64,000 bases of DNA from Paenibacillus polymyxa (GTDB taxonomy: Bacteria > Bacillota > Bacilli > Paenibacillales > Paenibacillaceae): positions 4,091,501 through 4,155,500 of the forward strand of contig NZ_CP015423.1 in the NCBI RefSeq assembly GCF_001719045.1, written 5' to 3'. Every line of letters starts with the position of its first letter. The stretch's first letter is position 1. Both the position numbers and the translations under genes were made by a program. The notes under the pieces are model-generated. The model was not told the origin of the DNA and did not search any database. It saw only the letters and a list, made by a program, of their open reading frames with translations. Below, in pieces: positions 17,273 to 27,022 of this stretch.

Positions 17273-17330
17273 GTATAACATAAATATTCAAGCTGTGGCT
17301 CCGTTGGAGCATGGGTCTGTGTGAACTCTT
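17273..17330 (+). repeat. attC-like site 6, truncated (right end of array)
   Basis: R'' GTATAAC (17273-17279) and L'' TATTCAAG are present, followed by CTCCGTTGGAGCATGGGTCTG, which matches the left half of site 3. The L' and R' arms are missing; sequence becomes ordinary after about 17327. Confidence 0.6.
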
Positions 17331-17361
17331 TAGATAGCCGATTTAATAATTCTACAAATTG

Positions 17362-17398
17362 AGACTTTGCCAATCGTGAGCAGGCTAAAGTCTTTTTT
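17362..17398 (+). terminator. Terminator at the right edge of the array
   Basis: AGACTTTGCC paired with GGCTAAAGTCT (one bulge), followed by six T. It separates the cassette array from the sugar transporter operon. Confidence 0.8.
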
Positions 17399-17587
17399 CG
17401 TTTTCAAAATATATGATCGCTCTCCCGACAATCTCCATTCTCCTCAAATCCAATCCCGTATCCTCCCTCGCCACACAAAGGTTAAAATTTTATAAAAAAA
17501 GTTCAAAACCAGCAAAGACCTTTCCCGGCCTGGAATGATACCATGTGTTTGCACATAAAAAAAGGAGAGGTATTCGTTGCCTCACTT

Positions 17588-17602
17588 ATGTAAGCGCTAT
17601 CT
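17588..17602 (+). promoter_or_regulatory. cre site (CcpA operator) of the sugar ABC operon
   Basis: ATGTAAGCGCTATCT matches WTGNAANCGNWNNCW at every defined position. It lies 68 bases before the chvE-like start, in the probable leader, where CcpA would block transcription. This fits carbon catabolite repression of a secondary-sugar importer. Confidence 0.8.
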
Positions 17603-17669
17603 CGTTTCAACTCTAATCAGCACTTACCTTCAAATTGACCCGCATCACATGAGGAAAGGGGAACTTCAT

Positions 17670-18755
17670 ATGAAAAAAGGAGCTGTTGTCGTATGGCTTC
17701 TGGTTTTGGCCCTGATGCTTTCGGCCTGTAATTTGGCGGAGAGTGGAACGGGTAGCAAGGAAAAAGGCTATGTGGGCATTTCCATGCCGACCAAATCGTC
17801 CGAGCGTTGGGTAGGGGACGGAGAGAATATGGTCCGGTTGTTTCAGGAGCAAGGCTATAAAACGGATTTACAGTACGCCGAGGACGTGGTGGAAAACCAA
17901 ATCTCCCAAATCGAAAATATGATCACCAAGGGCGTCAATGTTATGGTGATCGCTTCGGTCGACGGAAACACGCTGACGGATGTGATTCAGAAGGCACACG
18001 ACCGAGGCATTCAGGTCATTTCTTACGACCGTCTGATTCGCAACACACCGTATCTGACGTATTATGCGACCTTCGATAACTTTAAGGTGGGCGTGCTACA
18101 GGCGGCGTATATTGAGAAAAAGTTAGGACTTAAGGAAGGCAAAGGCCCATTCAATATCGAGCTATTCGGTGGTTCACCGGATGACAATAACGCTTATTTC
18201 TTCTTTAATGGCGCGATGTCTGTACTTAAACCGTACGTGGATTCCGGCAAACTGGTCGTGCGCAGCAAGCAGATGACGATGGCGCAGATCGCTACACTGC
18301 GGTGGGACGGAGCTTTGGCCCAGTCGAGAATGGATAATCTGCTGAGTGCGTACTATTCGGGGGCTAATCTGGACGCGGTACTCTCCCCTTATGACGGAAT
18401 CAGTATCGGTATCATTTCATCCCTGAAAGGGGTCGGATATGGATCAGCGAACAAGCCGCTGCCGATCATTACAGGGCAGGATGCGGAGCTGGCTTCGATC
18501 AAGTCGATTGTGGCTGGGGAGCAGACGCAAACTGTATTTAAGGATACCCGCAAGCTAGCTGAGCAAACGGTCGTGATGGCCAACAGCATTTTACAGGGCA
18601 AACAAGCGGAAGTGAATGACACCGAATCCTATAACAACGGTAAAAAGATCATTCCTGCTTACTTACTTGATCCAATCTCGGTGGATCGGACGAATGTGGA
18701 AAAGGATATTGTCGGCAGTCACTATTACACCAAAGAGCAAATCGGACTGAAATAA
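17670..18755 (+). CDS. chvE: Multiple-sugar ABC transporter, substrate-binding lipoprotein (ChvE-like)
   Basis: A 361-residue lipoprotein. The signal peptide ends in a lipobox LSAC (Cys22), giving a lipid-anchored binding protein on the outer face of the membrane. The body is a periplasmic-binding-protein-4 fold with [30 protein letters not shown] and [10 protein letters not shown], close to ChvE/XylF-type proteins that bind xylose, glucose, galactose or arabinose. The start at 17670 follows AAAGGGG; an upstream in-frame extension to 17577 would bury the signal peptide. It is first in an operon with mmsA and mmsB, behind a perfect cre site. The YesN-type regulator at 4.5 kb is a candidate activator. 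Confidence 0.88.
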   Translation: MKKGAVVVWLLVLALMLSACNLAESGTGSKEKGYVGISMPTKSSERWVGDGENMVRLFQEQGYKTDLQYAEDVVENQISQIENMITKGVNVMVIASVDGNTLTDVIQKAHDRGIQVISYDRLIRNTPYLTYYATFDNFKVGVLQAAYIEKKLGLKEGKGPFNIELFGGSPDDNNAYFFFNGAMSVLKPYVDSGKLVVRSKQMTMAQIATLRWDGALAQSRMDNLLSAYYSGANLDAVLSPYDGISIGIISSLKGVGYGSANKPLPIITGQDAELASIKSIVAGEQTQTVFKDTRKLAEQTVVMANSILQGKQAEVNDTESYNNGKKIIPAYLLDPISVDRTNVEKDIVGSHYYTKEQIGLK

Positions 18756-18787
18756 GAGTAAGAATCCAAGCGAAAGGAGCATATCCC

Positions 18788-20338
18788 ATGACTGGAATCA
18801 TTTTGGAAATGAAGGGAATTACCAAAACCTTTCCCGGCGTGAAGGCATTGGAAAATGTAAATCTCAAGGTCAAGGAAGGCGAAATCCATTCCCTGTGCGG
18901 TGAGAACGGTGCGGGCAAATCGACGCTGATGAAGGTACTAAGCGGTGTATATCCGCATGGAACCTATGAAGGGGATATTGTTTTCCAGGGCAAAACGTGT
19001 GAGTTCAAGGATATCAAGCAGAGCGAGGAATTGGGCATTGTCATTATCCATCAGGAGCTGGCGCTGATTCCGTATCTCTCGATTGCTGAAAATATTTATC
19101 TGGGCAACGAACGCGCCAGTGGCGGTGTGATTGATTGGAAAGAGACTTTTGTGGGTACACGCGATCTGCTGTCCAAGGTCGGTTTGAGTGAGAATCCCAA
19201 TACATTAGTTACGAACATCGGGGTCGGGAAGCAACAACTGGTCGAAATTGCGAAAGCGCTCTCTAAAAAGGTAAAGCTGCTTATTCTCGATGAACCGACA
19301 GCGGCGTTGAATGAGGATGATAGTGAGAATCTGCTTAATTTGATGCTGGAATTTAAAAGACAGGGCATCTCCTGCATTCTCATCTCCCACAAGCTGAATG
19401 AAGTCGCAAAGGTGTCGGATTCAATTACGATTTTACGGGACGGGAAGACGATTGAGACACTGGATATGAAAAAGGATGAGGTCATGGAGGATCGGATCAT
19501 TAGCGGGATGGTTGGACGTGATCTGACCAGCCGTTATCCAGAGCGTCATGCCGAGATTGGCAAAGTCGTTTTGGAAGTGAAGGATTGGACGGTGTATCAC
19601 GAGCATCATGCAGACCGCAAGGTGCTGGATCAGGTGAATTTGAACATTCGTCGCGGTGAAATTGTCGGTATTGCCGGGCTGATGGGGGCGGGACGGACCG
19701 AGCTGGCAATGAGCATTTTTGGCAAGTCGTACGGACGCAACATTTCCGGTCAGCTGATTAAAGACGGCAAGCCGATCCAGAACAACACGGTTACGGACGC
19801 GATCAACAACGGCTTTGCCTATGTGACAGAGGATCGCAAGGAGTATGGCCTCATTCTGATGGATGATATCAAGCGTAATATTTCGTTGACCGGCCTGAAC
19901 AAGCTGACGAAGGGAGCTGTCGTCAATGAGCAGGAGGAAGTCGTTGTTGCAGAGGAAATGAAAAAAAGCATGAACATCAAAGCGCCGAGCATTTTACAGA
20001 AAACGGGTAATCTGAGTGGCGGCAATCAGCAGAAGGTGGTGCTGAGCAAATGGATTTTTGCCGGACCGGATATTCTGATTCTGGATGAACCGACACGCGG
20101 CATTGATGTGGGCGCCAAATATGAAATTTACACGATTATTCATCGACTTGCCGCTGAAGGCAAGGGAGTGCTGGTCATTTCGTCCGAGCTGCCAGAGGTA
20201 CTAGGCTTGTGTGACCGGATTTATGTCATGAATGCTGGGCGGATCACTGGAGAGGTTAGCCGTGAGGACGCGTCGCAGGAAACGTTGATGAGATATATGA
20301 CCAAGTCAGGAGGCGTGAAGCATGGAAACCATAACTAA
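18788..20338 (+). CDS. mmsA: Multiple-sugar ABC transporter, tandem ATPase (MmsA/GguA-like)
   Basis: 516 residues with two ABC domains. Domain 1 has Walker [10 protein letters not shown], the signature [14 protein letters not shown] and Walker [12 protein letters not shown]. Domain 2 has a degenerate P-loop [10 protein letters not shown], signature [14 protein letters not shown] and Walker [13 protein letters not shown]. The asymmetric P-loops are normal for the RbsA/XylG/MmsA family. It powers sugar import with the ChvE-like binding protein and the permease that follows, which it overlaps by 17 bases. The ribosome site is AAAGGAG. Confidence 0.95.
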   Translation: MTGIILEMKGITKTFPGVKALENVNLKVKEGEIHSLCGENGAGKSTLMKVLSGVYPHGTYEGDIVFQGKTCEFKDIKQSEELGIVIIHQELALIPYLSIAENIYLGNERASGGVIDWKETFVGTRDLLSKVGLSENPNTLVTNIGVGKQQLVEIAKALSKKVKLLILDEPTAALNEDDSENLLNLMLEFKRQGISCILISHKLNEVAKVSDSITILRDGKTIETLDMKKDEVMEDRIISGMVGRDLTSRYPERHAEIGKVVLEVKDWTVYHEHHADRKVLDQVNLNIRRGEIVGIAGLMGAGRTELAMSIFGKSYGRNISGQLIKDGKPIQNNTVTDAINNGFAYVTEDRKEYGLILMDDIKRNISLTGLNKLTKGAVVNEQEEVVVAEEMKKSMNIKAPSILQKTGNLSGGNQQKVVLSKWIFAGPDILILDEPTRGIDVGAKYEIYTIIHRLAAEGKGVLVISSELPEVLGLCDRIYVMNAGRITGEVSREDASQETLMRYMTKSGGVKHGNHN

Positions 20339-21485
20339 ACTATTTAAAAATAACATCCGCCAATATGGCATGATGATTGCGCTGGTCGTCATTATGATTT
20401 TGTTCGAGGTGCTGACGGGCGGCCTGCTGTTGAAGCCGATTAATATTACAAATCTGATTCTGCAAAACAGCTATATTCTCGTGCTGGCCATCGGGATGGT
20501 GCTGGTTATCATCACTGGGCATATTGATTTGTCCGTCGGCTCCATAGCCGCTTTTGTCGGTGCGGTTGCCGCCATAATGATGGTCGACTGGCAGCTTCCA
20601 GCATGGATCGCTGTGATTGCATCTTTGCTGGTCGGGGCGTTAATCGGCGCATGGCAAGGGTTCTGGGTCGCTTATGTACGGATTCCGGCATTTATCGTTA
20701 CATTGGCGGGGATGCTGCTCTTCCGTGGATTGACCATGATCGTGCTGGAAGGTCAATCGATCTCTCCATTTCCAGGGGGATTCCAGAAAATCAGTTCAGG
20801 CTTCCTGCCGGATTTTTCATCTACCGGGTATAACCTGGTATCCATCATTGTCGGCATTGCACTCACGGTATGGTTTATCGTGAACGAACTTCGCGAACGC
20901 CGTTCTCAGCTTAAATATGGATTTGAGGTTCCGTCACAAACGTTATTTGTACTCAAGTTGATTGTGGTAGCTGCGGTTATCAATCTGTTCACCTTCATGC
21001 TCGCGAGCTACGCGGGGATACCTAACATTCTCGTGCTGCTGTTCATACTGATCGTTGTATACTCTTTCGTCATGAACCGCACGATTATGGGCCGTCATGT
21101 GTATGCGTTGGGTGGAAATGAAAAGGCAGCGGGTCTGTCCGGTGTCAAAACGAAAAAGGTAACGTTCTGGGTATTCGTCAATATGGGCGTGCTGGCAGCC
21201 ATTTCCGGTCTGATCTTTGCTGCACGTCTGAACGCGGCTACGCCGAGAGCAGGTACGAACTTTGAGCTGGATGCCATCGCGGCTTGCTTTATCGGCGGTG
21301 CTTCGGCATCTGGCGGGATCGGAACCGTTTTTGGAGCCATTATCGGTGGTTTGGTCATGGGCGTACTGAATAACGGCATGTCTCTGATTGGTCTGGGTAT
21401 TGACTGGCAGCAAGGCATCAAGGGCTTAGTACTTCTGCTGGCAGTTGCCTTCGATATTTACAACAAAAACAAAAGATCAGCTTAA
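20322..21485 (+). CDS. mmsB: Multiple-sugar ABC transporter, permease (MmsB/GguB-like)
   Basis: A 387-residue permease of the branched-chain/sugar (BPD_transp_2) superfamily with about ten membrane helices. Characteristic pieces are [17 protein letters not shown], the [14 protein letters not shown] loop, and [18 protein letters not shown], the coupling region to the ATPase. A long loop at about 185-205 is typical of the GguB branch. It completes the operon with chvE and mmsA and ends before a strong terminator. Confidence 0.93.
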   Translation: METITKLFKNNIRQYGMMIALVVIMILFEVLTGGLLLKPINITNLILQNSYILVLAIGMVLVIITGHIDLSVGSIAAFVGAVAAIMMVDWQLPAWIAVIASLLVGALIGAWQGFWVAYVRIPAFIVTLAGMLLFRGLTMIVLEGQSISPFPGGFQKISSGFLPDFSSTGYNLVSIIVGIALTVWFIVNELRERRSQLKYGFEVPSQTLFVLKLIVVAAVINLFTFMLASYAGIPNILVLLFILIVVYSFVMNRTIMGRHVYALGGNEKAAGLSGVKTKKVTFWVFVNMGVLAAISGLIFAARLNAATPRAGTNFELDAIAACFIGGASASGGIGTVFGAIIGGLVMGVLNNGMSLIGLGIDWQQGIKGLVLLLAVAFDIYNKNKRSA

Positions 21486-21505
21486 GCCCAGATTTGATAT
21501 CGTAA

Positions 21506-21558
21506 AACAAGACACCTCCAGTCCCACTTAAAATGTGGATGTTGGAGGTGTCTTGTTT
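21506..21558 (+). terminator. Terminator of the sugar ABC operon
   Basis: Long stem AACAAGACACCTCCA/TGGAGGTGTCTTGTT. The stem is symmetrical and can also serve the convergent SDR gene. Confidence 0.85.
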
Positions 21559-21582
21559 GTTAGGTCTTGTCAGCCAACGCAA

Positions 21583-22482
21583 CTAATCCGTAACCATTTG
21601 TCCGCCATTGACATGCAGCGTTTGCCCTGTAATGTAGGAACCATCATCCGAAGCCAGCAGCACATAGGCGGGGGCCAATTCATAAGGCTGCCCGGCACGC
21701 TTCATCGGCGTATTGGTGCCAAAGGTGCGGATCGCTTCGGGCGACTGTGTCGCGGCATTCAGCGGAGTCCAAATCGGGCCGGGAGCAATGGCGTTCACGC
21801 GGATGCACTGATCAACCAGATTATTAGCCAGAGCGCGGGTGAAGCTGACAATGGCTCCTTTGGTAGCTGAATAGTCGATCAGATTTTTTTGACCAACATA
21901 GGCCGTAACCGATGCCGTATTGACGATGCTGGCACCAGCCCGCATATACGGCAATGCTTCTGTAGTCATATGGAAGAAGGAAATAATATTCGTATCAAAC
22001 GTATCACGAAGCTGCTGTTCGCTGATATCCAGATACGATTCGCGCACAAACTGAACACCCAGGTTGTTAATCAGAATGTCAATCCGACCGAAGGTTTCCA
22101 TCGTTTGTTGAACAACCAGACAGCAGTTGCTTTTTAGCCTTAGATCGCCTGGAATTAACAAACAACGTCTGCCGAGCTTATGAATGACATCACGGGTTTC
22201 CATAGCATCTCGATGCTCATCGAGATAGGCAATGACCACATCGGCCCCTTCTTTGGCAAAAGCCACAGCAACCGCACGACCAATACCGCTGTCTCCGCCG
22301 CTAATAATAGCCACCCGATCCAGTAGCTTTCCGGTGCCGATATACTTTGGATTATCATAAATAGGGCGTGGAACCATCAGGTATTCCAACCCCGGCTGTC
22401 TATATTGATGCTGGGGAGGAAAGGTAATCGGAACTTCTTTACATTGGGTTTCTGTACCATAATAAGGATATTGCCAATTCAT
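21583..22482 (-). CDS. SDR-family oxidoreductase (YhdF/YhxC-like)
   Basis: A 299-residue short-chain dehydrogenase with an N-terminal extension of about 50 residues, like the Bacillus general-stress members. The NAD(P)-binding motif is SGGDSGIGRA, NNLG sits at about 130, and the catalytic Ser-x-Tyr-x3-Lys is visible as NTASVTAY...YSATKGA. The substrate is unknown; relatives are called glucose-1-dehydrogenase-like. It ends with the conserved GQTLHVNGGQMV. The start follows AAGAAGGG. It is convergent with the sugar operon. Confidence 0.9.
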   Translation of the reverse strand: MNWQYPYYGTETQCKEVPITFPPQHQYRQPGLEYLMVPRPIYDNPKYIGTGKLLDRVAIISGGDSGIGRAVAVAFAKEGADVVIAYLDEHRDAMETRDVIHKLGRRCLLIPGDLRLKSNCCLVVQQTMETFGRIDILINNLGVQFVRESYLDISEQQLRDTFDTNIISFFHMTTEALPYMRAGASIVNTASVTAYVGQKNLIDYSATKGAIVSFTRALANNLVDQCIRVNAIAPGPIWTPLNAATQSPEAIRTFGTNTPMKRAGQPYELAPAYVLLASDDGSYITGQTLHVNGGQMVTD

Positions 22483-22558
22483 TGATAATCCCTTCTTTAG
22501 GCGTTTTGAAATCCAATATATTCAAAATGGGCCCAAGCGGTGACTCGGGATTATCGCC

Positions 22559-23311
22559 TTATCCCGAAATCGTCGCTCCATCTGCTGGAATATGGACACG
22601 TCCCTCCAAACCTTCACGGTTGATGTGTTCCGTAAGCTCGGAGCGGGTTAGTAAACAATGGTTGATTGCTTCCATATGGACAGCCACGATTTGTGTATAA
22701 GAGGCATGCTGCGCAACAGCCGTTACATCTTGGGCAGTCATAATGATGGGATCACCAACCGTAAACCGAGCCCCTCCAGCGTTCACAATTGTCCACTCCG
22801 GACGGTATTTATCCAGTGCTTCCGCGACTTCACTGCACCAGATCGTATCCCCGGCCAAATAGACGACAGGTTCACCTGGTGCCTGAAACACAAAGCCGGA
22901 TACGGGTCCCATCTGTTCCCCGATTTCTCCGGTGCCGTGATGCCCGGTAGTACGGATGATCTCAATTTCTCCCACGGAGCCAGCCACCGAAATCGGAGTA
23001 ACCTGTGTAAAACCGTCAGCAGTAATTTGTTCTTCATTTCCGGGCTGGCAGAAGACGGGAAGTTGTTTGTCCAACCAGCGTACTGCTGCCGGGTCCCAAT
23101 GATCGGGATGCAAATGTGTGACGATCACAACATCAGGCTGTCCGAGTGCCTGCCATTGCGGCGGCAACGGAACCAGCGGATTACGGCGGGCATTTTCCGT
23201 ATTGGGAACCGGCGGATTTGCGCCAGCATCACTCAACATCGGATCAATCAGAAATTTTACTCCAGCGTATTCGATCCATAAGGTTGCGTTGCGGATTAGT
23301 GTGATTTTCAT
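22559..23311 (-). CDS. MBL-fold metallo-hydrolase (UlaG-like)
   Basis: A 250-residue metallo-beta-lactamase-fold protein. The metal-binding motif is THLHPDHWD (HxHxDH), with later ligands in TGHHGTGEIG and YLAGDTIW, and VAVHMEAINH near the end. It belongs to the UlaG/lactonase-like group; the substrate cannot be deduced. The start follows AAAGGAG. It is divergent from the Lrp-type regulator at 23470, which may control it. Confidence 0.88.
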   Translation of the reverse strand: MKITLIRNATLWIEYAGVKFLIDPMLSDAGANPPVPNTENARRNPLVPLPPQWQALGQPDVVIVTHLHPDHWDPAAVRWLDKQLPVFCQPGNEEQITADGFTQVTPISVAGSVGEIEIIRTTGHHGTGEIGEQMGPVSGFVFQAPGEPVVYLAGDTIWCSEVAEALDKYRPEWTIVNAGGARFTVGDPIIMTAQDVTAVAQHASYTQIVAVHMEAINHCLLTRSELTEHINREGLEGRVHIPADGATISG

Positions 23312-23469
23312 CTATGGAAGCTCCTTTGGTAGTGAATGTTTTTGGACCGAGTGTATTTTCGGTGGTTCTTTGTTTCTGTTACAATCATATCTGACGCAAG
23401 GAGCTACAGGCTACGGCCTGCTGAAAGGAAAACCAGCATTATCGTTTCATCATGAAAGGAAAAATAACT

Positions 23470-23895
23470 ATGGAACTATTCGTACCTGATGACACCGATC
23501 TGCGCATTCTTCATCATTTAATTGAAGACAGCTCTTTATCGCACAAGGAGATCGGCCAGCTTGTTCACTTGACAGGCCAAGCAGTAGGGGCGCGTGTTCG
23601 AAAAATGCAGGATGCGGGCATTATCGAGGGCTATACGCTGCGCTGGAACCCTGAGAAAATTGGACAGACGATTCATGCCTTTATTACGGTTTTTTTGAAT
23701 TCAGGAACAACTCACAGTGCTTTCCAGGCTTTTGCACGGGAGCATCCCTATATTGTCGAAATCCATCGAGTGAGTGGGGAAGGCTGTTATTGGATGCGCT
23801 TGCGCATGTCATCACAGGCAGAGTTAAATACCATGCTGGATGAGCTTACGAAGTTTGGTAATTACAAATTGAGTTTTTCCATTGGTGAGATTTAA
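23470..23895 (+). CDS. Lrp/AsnC-family transcriptional regulator
   Basis: 141 residues. The winged HTH at about 8-55 reads DLRILHHLIEDSSLSHKEIG, then TGQAVGARVRKMQDAGIIEGYT. The C-terminal RAM domain is in residues 65-140. It probably senses an amino acid or other small ligand and regulates the divergent MBL hydrolase gene, as is common in this arrangement. The start at 23470 follows AAAGGA; an in-frame ATG at 23452 is possible. Confidence 0.88.
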   Translation: MELFVPDDTDLRILHHLIEDSSLSHKEIGQLVHLTGQAVGARVRKMQDAGIIEGYTLRWNPEKIGQTIHAFITVFLNSGTTHSAFQAFAREHPYIVEIHRVSGEGCYWMRLRMSSQAELNTMLDELTKFGNYKLSFSIGEI

Positions 23896-23899
23896 CGAT

Positions 23900-23934
23900 A
23901 AAAGCTTTCGGCACAAACGCCGAAAGCTTTTTTA
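23900..23934 (+). terminator. Terminator of the Lrp-type gene
   Basis: AAAAGCTTTCGGC/GCCGAAAGCTTTT perfect stem with a 6-base loop and T run. Confidence 0.92.
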
Positions 23935-23960
23935 TTTGGGCGAGGGCTATGAGGTCAACG

Positions 23961-24440
23961 TTATAGGCTCATTTTAAAAATATGCTGCAATCCGTGTTGT
24001 CCCATTTTAGTGTTGCCTTCATCGATAAAGCCGCATTTGCGATACAGACTTTGGGCAGATAGATTACGGGCATTGACGCCCAGTACAATCTCGCGAATAT
24101 GTGGGAAGTGTCTGGCGATGAACTGTGGTAGTAGAAGCAGCCCTTTCTTAGCGAATCCTTGTCCCTGATCTGCGTAATGAATAGAGAACGCGCGCAGCAG
24201 CAGTGCCTCAGAAGTATTCGTATAGTCCGCTAATTCATCCCCATCGTATAAAATGAAAAATCCAACGGGTCTTCTAGTAGCCGTAATCACGACAGGATGG
24301 CGGTGCGGATCTTCCTTGGCCAGTGTCAGCATTTCATCCGGCATTGCAGTAAACTGCTTCTGCTCCTCAGGCAAGTAGAAGGTATGTAAAATGGCATCAT
24401 GTTCACAATGGTAAGGGACAAGCCCTACATTATTCATCAT
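23961..24440 (-). CDS. GNAT-family N-acetyltransferase
   Basis: A 159-residue GNAT protein. The acetyl-CoA loop lies in ADQGQGFAKKGL (Q-x-x-G-x-A type) and the C-terminal motif is NLSAQSLYRKCGFIDEG. It resembles the YjaB/Spermidine-like acetyltransferases of bacilli. The substrate is unknown. It is convergent with the Lrp gene. Confidence 0.85.
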   Translation of the reverse strand: MMNNVGLVPYHCEHDAILHTFYLPEEQKQFTAMPDEMLTLAKEDPHRHPVVITATRRPVGFFILYDGDELADYTNTSEALLLRAFSIHYADQGQGFAKKGLLLLPQFIARHFPHIREIVLGVNARNLSAQSLYRKCGFIDEGNTKMGQHGLQHIFKMSL

Positions 24441-24570
24441 TACACTCCGATCTGTATGGATTTTTAACTTTCTTTATCATCTAGTTTGCTAAAAAAAGAA
24501 ACCTGAACTCGCCTTACTTACGTATTACCCATACATAAACTAGCATAGTCAAAAGGAGACGTCTACGGTT

Positions 24571-25497
24571 ATGAAACAGCTTACAGAATATCGGGAAAGC
24601 CAGGACGTATTGCGTCATGAGCTGAAGAATATTGAAAAATGGGAAAAGGAACAGAAGGACATTTTTTTCTGGGAAAAAATCGGTAGATGGCCTTTTATGC
24701 TGCTGGATCGGCTGACGCCCAAAGTCATTAAAGACAAGCTGGAGCAACTGCTTAATGAGATGGGTAGTTTCATTCAGAACGGCGGCAAATATTTGGTGAA
24801 GGAAGAAACGGTTCTGAACAGGCTGAAAAAGACGGCCCATGAACATGTAATTCAGCAAAATGGCGCAGATTCCGTGTCGGATACGCAGGACCTGCCTCGT
24901 GCCGGGGAAAACGCTGATCCGGAACATAGTGCCAAACCTAGGTGGGAGTTGAAGCAGGCGGCTGAGCTCCCGCTAACAATCATGGATCGGACTGCTGACG
25001 ATATGACGTCGGCTCGCATTACCTTTGCTACCGCCCAGGGAGCAACAACGGGAATTGGCGGTGTGTTTACGATTGCGGCGGATATTCCTCTTTTGCTCGG
25101 CTTGTCACTCAAAGTGCTTCAGGAAATAGCCTTGTGTTATGGCTTTAATCCCCATGATAAGCAGGAACGCATTTTTATTATTAAATGTATGCAATTTGCT
25201 TCATCTGATATTGTGGGTAAGAAGGCCGTATTAGAGGAGCTGGCTTTGTTCGATGATCCTTCACGTCAGGCACAGGTTTTTTCCCAGATGCAGGGATGGA
25301 GAGAGGTCATTAACACTTATCGTGACCAGTTTGGATGGAAAAAGCTGCTTCAAATGGTCCCGATTGCGGGTATTTTGTTTGGCTCCATTGCGAACCGAAG
25401 CGCTATTAGTGACGTAGCTGAAGCAGGGAAAATGCTGTATCGGAAGCGTCGGATTTTAATGCGTTTGGCAGAAGTAGAGAGTGAGGAGTTACGTTAG
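24571..25497 (+). CDS. EcsC-family protein
   Basis: A 308-residue protein of the EcsC family, with the recognisable core TTGIGGVFTIAADIPLLLGLSL and IYHFF-like IALCYGFNPHDKQERIFIIK. EcsC was first described next to the EcsAB ABC transporter in Bacillus; its function is not known. This copy is not next to ecsAB. A weak membrane-associated segment lies at about 155-185. The ribosome site is AAAGGAG. Confidence 0.85.
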   Translation: MKQLTEYRESQDVLRHELKNIEKWEKEQKDIFFWEKIGRWPFMLLDRLTPKVIKDKLEQLLNEMGSFIQNGGKYLVKEETVLNRLKKTAHEHVIQQNGADSVSDTQDLPRAGENADPEHSAKPRWELKQAAELPLTIMDRTADDMTSARITFATAQGATTGIGGVFTIAADIPLLLGLSLKVLQEIALCYGFNPHDKQERIFIIKCMQFASSDIVGKKAVLEELALFDDPSRQAQVFSQMQGWREVINTYRDQFGWKKLLQMVPIAGILFGSIANRSAISDVAEAGKMLYRKRRILMRLAEVESEELR

Positions 25498-25510
25498 GTG
25501 GGTATAAAGG

Positions 25511-25538
25511 TGTGCAGCGGCCAAAATGGCCGCCACAC
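25511..25538. terminator. Bidirectional hairpin between EcsC-like and MFS genes
   Basis: GTGTGcaGCGGCC/GGCCGCcaCACAC hairpin between two convergent stops. There is no clear T run. Confidence 0.5.
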
Positions 25539-25547
25539 GTTTGCCTG

Positions 25548-26816
25548 TTACACTTCGGCTCCATTTTCTTCCGCCCAGCGGTTCAGGGTTTTATCTGTAG
25601 GAAGCAGGAAGGTTAAGATGCCGAGCAGTGGTAAAAAGCCGCACAGGAACATGATGTGAGTGATGCCTACCTTGTCGATCCAGTTGCCGAGCACAAGTGC
25701 GCCCACACCACCAAGGCCAAAAGCGAGGCCCGTAATGAGACCGGACACGGTCCCGATTTTGCCGGGCACGAGCATCTGTGCATAAACGACTGTGACCGAA
25801 AAGCTAGACAGCATAATAAATCCGATAATTGCCAGCAGGATCGCCGTCCAGAATTGGTTGGCATAAGGTAGTGCCAGCGCGAGTGGTGCGGCTAATACCA
25901 TGGACAGAAAAATCATGTTGCGTTTACCAAAACGGTCCGCGAGCGGACCGCCAAAGAAGGTGCCCAGCGCTCCAGCCCCGAGGAACAGGAAAATGTAAAG
26001 CTGTGCATCAGCCAATGGCATTTTAAATACTTCCATCAGGTAAAACGAATAGTAGCTTCCGACCGAGGTCGAGTACCATGAACGGACGAATACCAGTAGA
26101 ATGAGGACAATCATGGCAAACATAACGCGGTTACGCACTTCGGGCTTCATGCGGCGTGCCACCGCTTTTTTGCGTGCGATGCCTTCTGTACGTAGGACGT
26201 TACCGTACCAGCGTGCGATGAACGATTGCACCACAATTCCCGCTGCCGCAATACCTGTGAACCAGATCGCGCCAAATTGTCCTAACGGGATAAAAATCCA
26301 GCTCGTGAGCATCGGCGCCAGCGATTGGCCCGCATTGCCGCCAACTTGAAAAATGGATTGTGCCAATCCCCGACGCGGCCCGGCCGCCATATGGGATACG
26401 CGCGAGCCTTCAGGGTGAAAGGCAGCCGAGCCCAGACCCACAAAAATGACTGCGATCAACACCGCTTTATAATCGGCAGCATAGGCGAGCAACAGCATGC
26501 CAGTCAGCGTAAAGCCCATGCCGATGGGAAGGATAGCGGGCGTAGGCCGTTTGTCCGAAAACAAGCCAATCACAGGCTGCATGATTGAAGCTGTAAAATT
26601 GATCGCGAATGAAATCCAGCCGATCTGCGTGTAGTTCAGGCTCATAGATTCCTTCAAGATCGGAAAGATCGCTGGAATGACCGATTGAATCGAGTCATTG
26701 AACAGGTGGACGAAACTGATCGCAATCAGTATCGCAAAAACGGTGCCTTTCGCTTGTGGACCCGGGAGGGGGAGCGATCGGCCCGTTTCATTTTTTGTAG
26801 CAGATTTACTAGTCAT
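25548..26816 (-). CDS. MFS transporter, fosmidomycin resistance (Fsr)-like
   Basis: A 422-residue major facilitator with about 12 helices. It matches the Fsr branch: SFVHLFNDSIQSVIPAIFPI at about 33-52, IGLFSDKRPTP, FVGLGSAAFHPEGSR and QVGGNAGQSLAP. Relatives export fosmidomycin or other small molecules. The start follows GGAGG. No regulator is adjacent. Confidence 0.9.
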   Translation of the reverse strand: MTSKSATKNETGRSLPLPGPQAKGTVFAILIAISFVHLFNDSIQSVIPAIFPILKESMSLNYTQIGWISFAINFTASIMQPVIGLFSDKRPTPAILPIGMGFTLTGMLLLAYAADYKAVLIAVIFVGLGSAAFHPEGSRVSHMAAGPRRGLAQSIFQVGGNAGQSLAPMLTSWIFIPLGQFGAIWFTGIAAAGIVVQSFIARWYGNVLRTEGIARKKAVARRMKPEVRNRVMFAMIVLILLVFVRSWYSTSVGSYYSFYLMEVFKMPLADAQLYIFLFLGAGALGTFFGGPLADRFGKRNMIFLSMVLAAPLALALPYANQFWTAILLAIIGFIMLSSFSVTVVYAQMLVPGKIGTVSGLITGLAFGLGGVGALVLGNWIDKVGITHIMFLCGFLPLLGILTFLLPTDKTLNRWAEENGAEV

Positions 26817-27022
26817 GGCATCCTCCGAATATGTATGTATATTTTAAGATATAGGAAGCGATCCGTTTGCAGCAAATGGCTGAAAGTGGGATAAAGGCCA
26901 CCTTTACTCATTACTGCTTGCCCATCCTGCTGGATACTCTTCATTGCTCCATTTAGTTAGAATTTCTAAAATGACATATCCAAATTCAAACATTTACCAT
27001 CCTCAAAACCGATATATATGTG

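Larger units (their letters stand above)
9203..17330 (+). mobile_element. Integron-like gene cassette array (CALIN-like), six cassettes
   Basis: The array runs from a half-site ending at GTTATCT (9218) to a truncated site at 17273. Units run from R' to R': 9218-10176, 10176-11401, 11401-12253, 12253-13304, 13304-16701, then a decayed sixth. Each unit has one gene or one small gene group plus one attC-like site downstream. All main genes are on the plus strand. The genes are clearly more AT-rich than both flanks, while the attC-like sites are locally GC-rich. No tyrosine integrase lies in the window. The gene content (HEPN, HNH, PD-(D/E)XK, DUF4297-like nuclease with SMC-type ATPase, HTH pairs) suggests a defence store. 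Confidence 0.75.

Noticed and set aside
9203..17330. CRISPR array or simple REP repeats as an explanation of the repeated sites
   Set aside because: Sites are 0.8-3.4 kb apart, one per gene unit, 78-124 bases long with conserved ends and variable centres; this does not fit CRISPR or plain REP repeats.
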